Part shown: one piece after another, positions 17,892 through 25,985 of the stretch | Position numbering within the stretch: position 1 is the stretch's first letter | How the letters are laid out: each line of letters starts with the position of its first letter | Assembly: GCF_001877785.1 (NCBI RefSeq) | Contig: NZ_MINN01000073.1 | Coordinates: 1-49,312 of the forward strand | DNA: 49,312 nt | From: Rossellomorea aquimaris | GTDB lineage: Bacteria; Bacillota; Bacilli; Bacillales; Bacillaceae_B | Reading direction: 5' to 3' | The notes under the pieces: model-generated | What the model was told of the DNA's origin: nothing | The model's database searches: none | What the model saw: the letters and a program-made list of their open reading frames with translations, nothing else | Program-made: the position numbers and the translations under genes

Positions 17892-18304
17892 TTACAAAGA
17901 AACTGAATCAGCTGGCCTATCTACCTCTTTTTCATTTTTTAATCTGTGAAATACAAAAGCTGCATGAACTCCTCGAGAATAAATAGTGATAAACAAGGCC
18001 ATCATGATTAATCTGCCCGTCCAGAATCCCGCAGCTGCATTTTGGATAGAAAACAACATGATAATCTGAGCCAATAAATACATAACGAGCAGCCCTACTG
18101 CGGCAGTTCTGCTTTTTTTGTAAACAGCCATATCACCAAAATGAGACCGACTATTAAATCAATGAAGCTTCATATATTCAAACCGGGAATAACAGACTGT
18201 CCTATAGCTATGGTAATAACAACTAGCAAAAGTTGTATCCCCAAACTTATTGAGGCTATGATCCCCATTAAATTTACTCGTTTCTTCGCATCCACTTTGT
18301 TCAA
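17892..18304 (-). pseudogene. Small four-helix membrane protein, broken by a stop codon and a frameshift
   Basis: A TTG start at 18304 behind AGGAGTG opens a frame (NKVDAKKRVNLMGIIASISL...) that meets TGA at 18170-18172 after 44 residues. Read through, the same frame continues as SFIDLIVGLILVIWLFTKK into a run of seven As (complement of 18113-18119). One extra A, or a -1 slip there, joins it to the downstream frame 17892-18131 (YKKSRTAAVGLLVMYLLAQ...VFHRL). The joined product of about 137 residues would have four hydrophobic segments and looks like one protein. Two lesions suggest a decayed gene. A recoded or two-gene arrangement is less likely but possible, and the downstream 79-codon frame could be a separate small gene. 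Confidence 0.65.
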
Positions 18305-18392
18305 AATACTCACTCCTTATTAATTTATTCTTTTTATTCTTATTAAATTAAGTATTTCAACCTACCAATATTACTTATTTTGGAAATTAGTT

Positions 18393-18428
18393 TTTGTTAA
18401 AAAGAGCTTGAACAGATTTATTCAAGCC
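18393..18428 (-). terminator. Terminator at the end of the Tad operon
   Basis: The stem GCTTGAA/TTCAAGC (18406-18427) is followed on the minus strand by TCTTTTTAACAAAAAC. It overlaps the last codons of the small membrane-protein gene. Confidence 0.65.
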
Positions 18429-18627
18429 CCGTATTTTCTTTCATCTGAATCTGATTAATATGGTTCTTTCTCATATACGGCAAAGCTAATCCCACTACAA
18501 CAGCTGTAAGAGGAAGTCCGCCGTCACCTGCCAGCCATTCAATTATTGATACCGGTACATAAATGGCATAGAAGAAAATCATCAGGAATAAATAAAACCT
18601 TCTCCAGCGTTTTTCTTTTTTGTTCAT
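18418..18627 (-). CDS. Small membrane protein at the end of the Tad operon
   Basis: The 69-residue protein has a basic N-terminus (MNKKEKRWRRF) and two hydrophobic segments (about 12-30 and 37-51). I cannot assign it to a family. AAAGGTGG precedes the ATG. It begins 17 bases after the TadG-like gene and ends in the terminator, so it is most likely the last gene of the pilus operon. Confidence 0.7.
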   Translation of the reverse strand: MNKKEKRWRRFYLFLMIFFYAIYVPVSIIEWLAGDGGLPLTAVVVGLALPYMRKNHINQIQMKENTGLE

Positions 18628-18644
18628 CGTAAAACCACCTTTGA

Positions 18645-19289
18645 TCAGTTATAGATATTTTCCAAGTACTTCAATTTCGGTCCATACCCTTTTTGAGGAA
18701 TTTTCCGCTCAAAGTATTCTACGAATTTATTATCATTGACGCTTTCAAAAGTGGCTGTAGATTTCACTTCCACTCTCCAATCATCCTCTGACAGTTTCAC
18801 TTCAGTGTCTTCAGAATTAGCTCCGTTAGCATTAATCATTGCTTGAGCGGCCTCTTTAACTTTGTTCTCTATAGAAATTTTGGAAAAGTGGTCTTTAAAT
18901 GTCTTTTTCAGTTGCGGATGTTCTTCTATTTCCTTAGTCAATACTTCATTCAAAGCATTTAAATATGCAATATCAGAAGACTGACCTGAATTTTCAAACT
19001 CAGTTTGTTTATCTTCTACTTGTTCTTGAATTGATTTCCCTAAGTCTAAGACTTTCTGTGCAGTTGAGAAGGGGCTTCTATCAAATTCTTCAATGGTTTT
19101 GGTCGTTTCAGTAATATATACCGATGTCCCCGCAAATGCTGCTTGTTCCACTGAATTATCAGCCTGTGCCTTGACTATATATACCTTCGAAACATTAGCT
19201 ACAATTAGGAATACGATTGCCACGATTCCAAACAGCCATAAAATAAAGAAAATCGAATTTCCCTTTTCATTATTAATATACTTCTTCAT
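18645..19289 (-). CDS. TadG-like pilus protein
   Basis: The 214-residue protein starts with a short positive segment and the pseudopilin-type feature NNEKGNSIFFILWLFGIVAIVFLIVANVSK. That is a single N-terminal membrane helix near 11-33 preceded by a basic stretch. The rest is extracytoplasmic and rich in charged helices. TadG/TadF-like proteins are minor pilins or anchors of the Flp pilus. The usual VWA domain of TadG is absent here; a VWA lipoprotein is encoded separately in the same operon at 23386-24780. The ATG overlaps the TadE stop by four bases. Confidence 0.75.
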   Translation of the reverse strand: MKKYINNEKGNSIFFILWLFGIVAIVFLIVANVSKVYIVKAQADNSVEQAAFAGTSVYITETTKTIEEFDRSPFSTAQKVLDLGKSIQEQVEDKQTEFENSGQSSDIAYLNALNEVLTKEIEEHPQLKKTFKDHFSKISIENKVKEAAQAMINANGANSEDTEVKLSEDDWRVEVKSTATFESVNDNKFVEYFERKIPQKGYGPKLKYLENIYN

Positions 19290-19687
19290 TTCACAAGCAC
19301 CTGACCTACAGCTGACTGATCAAACGAAAGCGCTGTTTTATCTTTCCATTGCTTCGGGATGAACACAAGTGGATGGTCAACTGAAACATTCATTTCAAAT
19401 TTCCCGTTAGCATCCATCGGGGAGATCGTAACACCTTTATATGAGATTACTGAACTTGATCCAAGTGCATTTTTCACCGTATTTTCAGCTTCTATACTAT
19501 CTTTGGTGGCTGAATAAGTCTTGGCTCCTTCATTTACAGCTGTTTTAACCGTATATACAGCATAGCCCGAGGCTACGACTTGCCATAAAAGAATGAAGAA
19601 CATAAAGAAGAAAGGCAGAATACCCAAAAACTCAAACGTGAGAGCACCATTTTCGTTTTTAATTCTCTTAGAAATGAGTTTTTTCAT
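19286..19687 (-). CDS. TadE-like pseudopilin
   Basis: The 133-residue protein has the TadE signature: a basic N-terminus, NENGALTFEFLGILPFFFMFFILLWQ with G and E of the prepilin-type motif, one membrane helix (about 17-44), then a short beta-rich exoplasmic domain. TadE proteins are minor components of Tad pili and are processed by a prepilin peptidase, which is not encoded in this window. GGGAGAGG precedes the ATG. It is translationally coupled to the TadG-like gene. Confidence 0.82.
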   Translation of the reverse strand: MKKLISKRIKNENGALTFEFLGILPFFFMFFILLWQVVASGYAVYTVKTAVNEGAKTYSATKDSIEAENTVKNALGSSSVISYKGVTISPMDANGKFEMNVSVDHPLVFIPKQWKDKTALSFDQSAVGQVLVK

Positions 19688-19689
19688 TT

Positions 19690-20115
19690 TTAACCTCTCC
19701 CAAATTCTTCAATCTTATTAATCTTGAATTGTAAATACCAAACGTGAAATAAAACCAATAATACAGGTTTTATTTCTACATCCTGACTGTTCATTTCTAT
19801 AACTTCCTTAGTTCTAAAAGCAGAGTAATACAATAAGCCTAAGAAGTAATACGATAATATCAGGTTGATAGATTCAATTGTAGTTTCTCCATAGGGTGTT
19901 AGGAATGCTCCCCCGATGAAGTTAATGACCAATGAAAGAATCAAATATATTGCACAAACAATCCACCATTTATAGGGAATTTTATCTTCTGATGTAATGT
20001 TGTTGATCTCTTTTTTTCTATTAATAAACCAGAAAGCCAAATAAGTCCCGCCAGTTATAACAGTTAAAAACACCGCAAGAAAAACATTTACTTTTTTTAT
20101 TGGTTTTTTAGACAT
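19690..20115 (-). CDS. Membrane protein, DUF4234-like N-terminus
   Basis: The 141-residue protein has three or four hydrophobic segments. The start KKVNVFLAVFLTVITGGTYLAFWFINRKKEIN resembles the DUF4234 pattern of a Thr-Gly-x-Tyr turn followed by FWF and a basic-acidic stretch. That resemblance is by eye only. An ATG six codons further upstream exists, but GGAGGGG lies nine bases before the chosen ATG. It overlaps the stop of the preceding gene by eight bases. Its place inside the Tad operon suggests an accessory membrane role. Confidence 0.72.
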   Translation of the reverse strand: MSKKPIKKVNVFLAVFLTVITGGTYLAFWFINRKKEINNITSEDKIPYKWWIVCAIYLILSLVINFIGGAFLTPYGETTIESINLILSYYFLGLLYYSAFRTKEVIEMNSQDVEIKPVLLVLFHVWYLQFKINKIEEFGRG

Positions 20116-20764
20116 ATAATTCTTCCCCTCCATTTTTATATTTTAATGTCAAGTAAATATAGATAAGAGGGAAAAGAGCCGCGTTGATCAATGACCTGGA
20201 AATAACGTAAACATAGAAGTTATTATCAAACGAGCTTAAAAGAAAAGTGATGCCCGACCATGCTAAAAGATTAATACTAAGAATAATAAGCAAATCTATC
20301 AGTATGAAGAAGTTCTCTTTAATCAACACATTGCCAATTTTCTTAAAAATATGCGAAACCTTCTTTTGATCTATAAATAGTGGAAATAAGATAAGGAGAA
20401 TTACACAAATGATAGAGGGGACTATTAGTACAATCCCCCATACGGCAATAGTAAAAAGAGCTAAAGTAAATAATATAATTATCCCAAAACCATTAACAAA
20501 CTCTTTAATTAATTCCCAAAGTGTAGTAGATTCTTCGTCATTCACCTCTGATAAAGCAATTCTAATAAATGGCGGGTAAAGCAAGGTGAAATTAATCAAT
20601 GTGATTAAGGCTGCATAGATATTAGCATACTGAGTGTCTACCTCTTGAAATACATAAAAAATTGCCTGAAAGCAAAATATTGAAACTGGAACAACGAGAA
20701 CCAGTCCTAATAGAATTATTCTAAGGAGATTCCGATTATAAATACCTAAGCTATCCTTAAACAT
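20108..20764 (-). CDS. Polytopic membrane protein of unknown function in the Tad operon
   Basis: The 218-residue protein has about six hydrophobic segments (near 13-38, 45-65, 95-130, 150-172 and 185-208). The pattern of a short amphipathic start, paired helices and a poorly charged interior resembles small integral membrane families such as DUF975-like proteins, but I see no diagnostic motif. It overlaps the upstream gene (20757-20764) and the downstream gene (20108-20115), which indicates coupled translation. Confidence 0.75.
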   Translation of the reverse strand: MFKDSLGIYNRNLLRIILLGLVLVVPVSIFCFQAIFYVFQEVDTQYANIYAALITLINFTLLYPPFIRIALSEVNDEESTTLWELIKEFVNGFGIIILFTLALFTIAVWGIVLIVPSIICVILLILFPLFIDQKKVSHIFKKIGNVLIKENFFILIDLLIILSINLLAWSGITFLLSSFDNNFYVYVISRSLINAALFPLIYIYLTLKYKNGGEELYV

Positions 20765-21134
20765 TTTCTCTACCTGACTTTCTATATACTATTTTCACAA
20801 CAAACAACGCAGCTAAAAGTGATAAGGAAGTGCTTAACAATAGATTATTATTAATTTGCACCGGATCAGCCAGAACATAGACATTAAACATGTAATAAGC
20901 AGCAAAATAGTTCAAGACGGTTAATGATACACTTCCCAAAAAAGCAGCAGCATAAGGGGTATGCTTATTTTTGAGTGGTGCTACAATTCCTATAACTACA
21001 TTGGAAGATAAAAATAGGAAGTAAATGATTACCGGCAGTGACGGCATATTAAACAAACCGATAATAAACGAAATAATAATAGTAAATAGCAAAGTAATAC
21101 CGACTGCTTGAAGCAGTCCTTTTAAACTAAACAT
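20757..21134 (-). CDS. Small polytopic membrane protein in the Tad operon
   Basis: The 125-residue protein has four hydrophobic segments and ends in a basic tail (VYRKSGRENV). The chosen ATG at 21134 has AAGGGG nine bases upstream; the ATG at 21155 has no site. No family recognised. It overlaps the next gene by eight bases. Confidence 0.72.
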   Translation of the reverse strand: MFSLKGLLQAVGITLLFTIIISFIIGLFNMPSLPVIIYFLFLSSNVVIGIVAPLKNKHTPYAAAFLGSVSLTVLNYFAAYYMFNVYVLADPVQINNNLLLSTSLSLLAALFVVKIVYRKSGRENV

Positions 21135-21161
21135 AAAATACAACCCCTTATGCATAAAAAA

Positions 21162-21749
21162 TTATTTGTTTAATTCATTCATTCTTTCTGGTGTTATAAG
21201 AAGAATGGGAGCAATGAAAAGAAAAAACACAGCTCCAAAGAATAGAAAGATAGAGATTGTAAACGCATCAGGATTCGCGCTTAAGTTCGCATTTAAAAAT
21301 AATATTGTGCCAAAACCTATAATAAGGGGGACAGTAATCATATAGACACGTCCCAGGGCAGATTTAGTAGGGTTTTGTACTCCTCTGGCAATTCTTTCAG
21401 ATATAAAATAAGGGATCGCCGCCATAGCTATAAGGAAAAATAATGCTATCCAAAAAATAAAACTGTCAGCAAACACCCTAAATAACGGGATTGAAAAAAA
21501 GACCGATAACGCTACTAACATAAAATATGATAGTAGCGAAAAATACCTCTTGCTATTTTGACGGTTATACCTCCACAGTAAGAAGAAAACAAAGCCTATT
21601 GTTAATGAGAGAACCACATTAAACCCTAACAATATCCAATTTTCTTCAGGAACAAAACTACACAAAAATCCCATCAAGAGTAAGAGAAATGTAGTTTGGA
21701 CTATTCTACTCTTCTTAAACGATACAACTTCTTTAGCCAAATAAACCAC
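21162..21749 (-). CDS. Polytopic membrane protein of unknown function in the Tad operon
   Basis: The 195-residue protein has six hydrophobic segments in three pairs (about 16-33 and 39-58; 71-89 and 95-113; 132-152 and 163-184). The start is uncertain: the GTG at 21749 has AGGA close by, and a TTG at 21740 has GGTGG about five bases before it. Either way it overlaps the stop of the secreted repeat protein gene. That suggests coupled synthesis of the two. No family recognised. Confidence 0.72.
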   Translation of the reverse strand: MVYLAKEVVSFKKSRIVQTTFLLLLMGFLCSFVPEENWILLGFNVVLSLTIGFVFFLLWRYNRQNSKRYFSLLSYFMLVALSVFFSIPLFRVFADSFIFWIALFFLIAMAAIPYFISERIARGVQNPTKSALGRVYMITVPLIIGFGTILFLNANLSANPDAFTISIFLFFGAVFFLFIAPILLITPERMNELNK

Positions 21750-23370
21750 CTATCCTTTTAAAAGCAGATGAAACACCATCAGATACAGCTTTTGCCCCTT
21801 TTTTAGCTAAATCAACCCCACCATCATAGGCATTTTTAATTAATTTAGTAGCACCTGCTTTAAGCCTTCTTCCAGTAGCTGTGCCGTTAATTAAGTAAGT
21901 GGTAGTTAACCCTGCGCCTAATCCCACAACTGCTCCTACGGCCGTTCCAACAACCGGAACAGCTGAGCCTGCCAGTGCACCAGCAGCCATACTAGAAGCA
22001 ACACTGCCAATAGCTGTAGATCCAACGCCTATTGCAACATCAGTAGTAAGAGTTGCTGCAAAATCTGTACTTCCTATTCCTTTTGATCGTTTGATCGGAT
22101 CATCGCCAAATCCATAATCGTAAATTGAATTAAACGAAGATAAAACTGCATTTACAGGGCCACCCAGCTTTAATGAATTACTAAATTTCCAAAAACTCTT
22201 AGAGGCGGGATTCCATGATTCGTTAAGGGACTTTACTAATGAATTTTTTGTATTACCCCAAAAGCCTGCGCCCCCACCAATCGATTTACTTTCAAAGAAA
22301 CTGTCAAACCTAGATTTTCCAATATGTCTTGAATTGGGACCGAAGTGTGCTTCATTCCCATCAAATTTATACGTTTTATATCTTTGATAAAACCAATCTG
22401 AAATTTTATTGTTTAACTTATTCTTTCCATAAACGGAGTATTTTCCGTTGCCTAAGTCTTTAAAATTAAAACCTGCATAATAAGAGGCGCCGGCTTGCGC
22501 AATTTTGTCAAAAAAACTTAATCCGTACCTTTTGTAGTCTTTAAGAAGACCTACCATAAATCCTGCTGGACCTCTACTGGTATCGGTGCTGCTAACAAAC
22601 AAATTTAACACAGATGGATTAGACTCGGCGGCAGTACCTTCGGAAGTATTTCCTTCTCCTCCAGGGTTTCCATTTTTCACAGAATTCCCACTTGCATCGG
22701 GATCTCCGCCTTCGAACCCTGTACCGTTTCCGTCCGGATCTCCACCTTCTACAGCATTTCCGTTACCGCCTGGATCTCCTCCTTCCACAGCATTACCGTT
22801 TCCATCAGGATTACCGCCTTCAATGGCATTACCATCTCCATCGGGGTCTCCTCCTTCAACGGCTTTACCATCTCCATTAGGGTCTCCTCCCTCAACGGCT
22901 TTACCGTTACTTCCTGGATCCCCGCCTTCTATAGCTTTACCATTACCATCCACGTTTCCTGAGCTGGTTTCACCAGCCCCTGATGGATCCCCAGGGGAAA
23001 TTGGGTCCCCGGGGGTAAAGCTATCTCCACCAAAAACAAAATTAGGAGGAAGAGGAGGAGCATTTGGAATGATGAAAGTCCCGTTAGTCAAAGGGAAGTT
23101 TTCTAAAATCGGCGTCCCGGAGCTGATGTTCTTCCCATCGTTATAAGAATCTCCCGGATTTATTGCATCCCCCGGTTGAAAGACATCTCCAGGTATGAGA
23201 AAATCTCCGCCACTGATGGGATCACCTGGGCTGATTGCCTGACCAGGTTTGATGGGTGTTCCTGGGGTGATAAACGAACCGGCCAAACCAACCAGAGGGA
23301 ATACATTCCAGAATAAAAGAATGCTAATTAACATCAGGCTGAATAGTTTTGTGCAATTTACTTTTTTCAT
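21733..23370 (-). CDS. Secreted repeat protein with glycine-rich C-terminal segment, Tad-linked
   Basis: I know no family for this 545-residue protein. A signal peptide (1-30) is followed by hexapeptide repeats of the form x-I/F-x-P-G-D (about 32-73, again 117-128). Then come eight to nine 12-residue units of the type GNGKAVEGGDPD (about 141-244). A unique region of about 255-435 is rich in aromatic and basic residues (YRYGLSFFDKI, DWFYQRYKTYKF). Next is an Ala/Gly hydrophobic stretch (441-492) resembling glycine-zipper membrane segments, and the protein ends in a basic amphipathic tail (500-545). No LPXTG motif is seen. GGGGTGA precedes the ATG. It is flanked by a VWA lipoprotein and a membrane protein inside the pilus operon. 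A surface adhesin, pilus tip or secreted effector are all possible. Confidence 0.8.
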   Translation of the reverse strand: MKKVNCTKLFSLMLISILLFWNVFPLVGLAGSFITPGTPIKPGQAISPGDPISGGDFLIPGDVFQPGDAINPGDSYNDGKNISSGTPILENFPLTNGTFIIPNAPPLPPNFVFGGDSFTPGDPISPGDPSGAGETSSGNVDGNGKAIEGGDPGSNGKAVEGGDPNGDGKAVEGGDPDGDGNAIEGGNPDGNGNAVEGGDPGGNGNAVEGGDPDGNGTGFEGGDPDASGNSVKNGNPGGEGNTSEGTAAESNPSVLNLFVSSTDTSRGPAGFMVGLLKDYKRYGLSFFDKIAQAGASYYAGFNFKDLGNGKYSVYGKNKLNNKISDWFYQRYKTYKFDGNEAHFGPNSRHIGKSRFDSFFESKSIGGGAGFWGNTKNSLVKSLNESWNPASKSFWKFSNSLKLGGPVNAVLSSFNSIYDYGFGDDPIKRSKGIGSTDFAATLTTDVAIGVGSTAIGSVASSMAAGALAGSAVPVVGTAVGAVVGLGAGLTTTYLINGTATGRRLKAGATKLIKNAYDGGVDLAKKGAKAVSDGVSSAFKRIGGLFG

Positions 23371-23385
23371 ACAATCACCCCAGTT

Positions 23386-24780
23386 CTATTGACTATTGAG
23401 TTGATATTTTTCTTCTAGTGCTTTTTTTGCTTCTTGTAAATTCTTTTGATTCAACTCTTTTAATTGTGCTTTGAATTCATCAATTTGTTCACCAATCCAC
23501 TTATGATACTCATTGTTCTTATTTTCTAAGTAAATCCTTGAATCATTACTCATATAGTCGAATTCTTTAAAAGTTGAAAGAAGTAAGTTAATCTGAACTC
23601 TTTCATCGGTTGCTTTTACATCTTCCTTGGTTATATATTCAAAGATATCCAAACTATTTTGAACTTCTTTCAGTTCGATTGATTGTTCTCCTTTTTCTTT
23701 CCATTTATCCCATGCTTCCGCAACACTATTTATTTTTTCAAGTTCTGCTTTTAGCCCTGCTTGATCTTCAACATTGGAATAAATCCCCTCAGTGGTATCA
23801 GCAATTTCCTTTAACTGCCTTTGACCTTCACCGTCAACATCAAAACCGATCACATTGATGATCGGGTTTAAATTGGAATCATACAAATCTTTTGCTGCAT
23901 CAACCGGGTCCTGGTCACATGTTTCAATCCCATCACTTACAAGATAAACAATATTTGTATTGTTCTCTCCATTAAACTTTGATAGATCTTTTTGAGCTTC
24001 TTTTAGTGCAAGGGAAATCGGTGTCCATCCTGTCGGCTTCACTTGGTCCAGAGCTGATTGAAATTTTGCAGTATCATAGGTGTTTATTGGATATACGATT
24101 TCAGAACTTTTGCAAGAGAGTTCTTTATCAGAATCTGCATTGCTTCCCTTATGCCCGTATACCCTCATCCCAACTTTTGTTCCTTCTGGCAGCTCTTTTA
24201 CAAAATTCAGGATTTCTTCTTTGGCTGACTCCATCTTGGTATTGTTACCTGCGTTTTGAGCCATACTCCCTGAAGCATCAAGAATGATTTCAACATTAAG
24301 ATTTTCTTTGAATTGATAACGCGAGTCTTCAATTTCTGGATTCCCAAAAGATTGAAACTTTAGCTGTTTCATCATTTCTTCCGGGCCCTTAAAGTCTCTT
24401 TGAACCATACTTAGTAATTCTTGATAATAATAATCAAGTTCCTCTTCTGATGGGTTATTTTTAACATCAGGCAAGCCTTTAAATCGTTCCACTGCTTTTT
24501 CTCTATCTTCTTGCGTCAATAAGGGAATATGCTCCGATTCTTCACCAACAGGCATTTCTTCCAATTCTTCATAAGAAGACGGCAGTGGTTTGATATCCAA
24601 CTTAACTTCTTCCTTGTTCTTTTCAGTGTTTTTTCCTTCATTATTATTTTTAGTAGATTCATCATTTGTTTGTTCTACCTTCTGAGATGCAGTATCTGCT
24701 TTTTCATTCTCTTCATTTCCACAACCGATAATAAATATCGATACCCCTAGTACTACAGGCAGTATTCTCTTTAAGTACAT
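23386..24780 (-). CDS. VWA-domain lipoprotein, Tad-linked
   Basis: The 464-residue protein starts with a lipoprotein signal ending in FIIGCG (lipidated C20). A low-complexity Asn/Glu/Lys linker runs to about 65. The von Willebrand factor A domain covers about 160-345 with the metal-site motif DASGS (D168, S170, S172), the threonine in GWTPIS and the aspartate in LVSDGIETC. The C-terminal 110 residues are helical, probably coiled coil. It should be anchored on the outer face of the membrane. In many Tad loci a VWA domain is part of TadG; here it is a separate gene, which may replace that function. AGGAGG precedes the ATG. Confidence 0.88.
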   Translation of the reverse strand: MYLKRILPVVLGVSIFIIGCGNEENEKADTASQKVEQTNDESTKNNNEGKNTEKNKEEVKLDIKPLPSSYEELEEMPVGEESEHIPLLTQEDREKAVERFKGLPDVKNNPSEEELDYYYQELLSMVQRDFKGPEEMMKQLKFQSFGNPEIEDSRYQFKENLNVEIILDASGSMAQNAGNNTKMESAKEEILNFVKELPEGTKVGMRVYGHKGSNADSDKELSCKSSEIVYPINTYDTAKFQSALDQVKPTGWTPISLALKEAQKDLSKFNGENNTNIVYLVSDGIETCDQDPVDAAKDLYDSNLNPIINVIGFDVDGEGQRQLKEIADTTEGIYSNVEDQAGLKAELEKINSVAEAWDKWKEKGEQSIELKEVQNSLDIFEYITKEDVKATDERVQINLLLSTFKEFDYMSNDSRIYLENKNNEYHKWIGEQIDEFKAQLKELNQKNLQEAKKALEEKYQLNSQ

Positions 24781-24805
24781 TTTTCTGCCTCCTAATTATT
24801 GTGAA

Positions 24806-25012
24806 TTAGCCTACCATCTCAGTGATTTTTTTGAATATATTGCTAATGATTGTCGTGATGCTTCCTTTGCTATCACTTACAGCTGTAGACACAATTCCTA
24901 ATACTAGAATTAATAATGCAGCTAATCCAAGCCATTCAAGTGACTGTGCACCTTTTTCGTTTTTCACCGGTGTCGTTAATTTTACGTAAAGCTCAGTTAA
25001 TTTGTTCATCAT
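24806..25012 (-). CDS. Flp/Tad major pilin candidate
   Basis: The 68-residue protein has the class III prepilin signature: a basic leader (PVKNEKG), cleavage expected after G, then AQSLEWLGLAALLILVLGIV. The mature residue five is the conserved Glu, and a hydrophobic helix follows. Length and position, directly after tadC, are right for the structural subunit of a Flp pilus. The peptidase needed for cleavage is not encoded in this window. AAGGAGAG precedes the ATG, a strong site consistent with high expression. Confidence 0.87.
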   Translation of the reverse strand: MMNKLTELYVKLTTPVKNEKGAQSLEWLGLAALLILVLGIVSTAVSDSKGSITTIISNIFKKITEMVG

Positions 25013-25048
25013 GATTTTTTCTCTCCTTAAGTTGTTTTATTTTTTTAT

Positions 25049-25981
25049 TTACTGAAACATCTGGAGGATGTTTCGGTTTTCACTAAACATATTTATAATC
25101 ATTAAACCGCCAATAAGTATTAGGGCTGATGGAAGAACGAGAAAGGTTGTTATAAGCGTTACTTTCGGAGATGCTTTCGCCGCTTTTTCTTTGATCATTT
25201 CTTTCTTGATTTTTCTCATTTCCTCAGCTTGCAGTTTAAATGTTTTTGAAATTGGAACACCAAGGCGTTCGCCTTGAATCAATGATTTAATAAGCAGCTG
25301 GAACTCCCTGCTGTCGTTCCGTTCCAAGAGAGTTTGATATGCTTCTCCCCTTGGAACCCCTACACTTAATTCTTGGATGAACCGACCGAATTCTTCTTTG
25401 ATTGGCCCTTCAAAATAGGGTACGATATCTTGCAAGGCTTGATTAAGCCCCACTCCTGCTTGAAGTGTGACACTCATCGTGTCAAGGAAGTCAGGAAGCT
25501 GGAACGATAGATCTTCCTGACGCTTTTTGGCTTTACCATTTAACCAGAGAATGGCTCCTCCATAACCTGCAATTGGATAGAGAATAACAGCGACTTGTGA
25601 AAATGGCAGCTGCAAAACAAGGCATATTCCGCCTATTATCAGTCCGATTACCAGAAAGAACATCTTTAATCCCTGGAATCTCTCAACAGTCAATCCGTAT
25701 GGATGTCCCGCTTTGATTAATAGCTTATTAATTTCGTGATCTTCACTGAAAAAATTAACCCGCTGACCGATTGCTGTGAAATCATCCGCATACCCAAAAA
25801 TTTTGGTTAGGATCTTTTCTTTTCTCGTAGCCTTTTTTTCGAAAGAATTATAGATATAGGTTTTTTGAGCTACTTCTTTTTTCAATTCGTTTTTTGTCAC
25901 TATATAAGAATAGAAGCTTTTTAAGCTTAGGCCTAAAAATAATAGAGTCAGTACTAAAAAAATTACGATTAATCCATCCAT
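25049..25981 (-). CDS. tadC: TadC-type pilus inner-membrane platform protein
   Basis: The 310-residue protein has an N-terminal helix, a pair of helices in the middle (about 105-150), and a C-terminal pair. The T2SSF domain lies between (about 160-285), with the conserved DFLDTMSVTLQAGVGLNQAL segment and KAAKASPKVTL. It forms the membrane platform of the Tad machine together with TadB. It starts four bases after the tadB stop. Confidence 0.88.
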   Translation of the reverse strand: MDGLIVIFLVLTLLFLGLSLKSFYSYIVTKNELKKEVAQKTYIYNSFEKKATRKEKILTKIFGYADDFTAIGQRVNFFSEDHEINKLLIKAGHPYGLTVERFQGLKMFFLVIGLIIGGICLVLQLPFSQVAVILYPIAGYGGAILWLNGKAKKRQEDLSFQLPDFLDTMSVTLQAGVGLNQALQDIVPYFEGPIKEEFGRFIQELSVGVPRGEAYQTLLERNDSREFQLLIKSLIQGERLGVPISKTFKLQAEEMRKIKKEMIKEKAAKASPKVTLITTFLVLPSALILIGGLMIINMFSENRNILQMFQ

Positions 25982-25985
25982 GCCA

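Noticed and set aside
22586..23146. Plus-strand frame of 186 codons rich in Pro and Ser
   Set aside because: It is the antisense shadow of the 36-bp coding repeats in the secreted protein gene.
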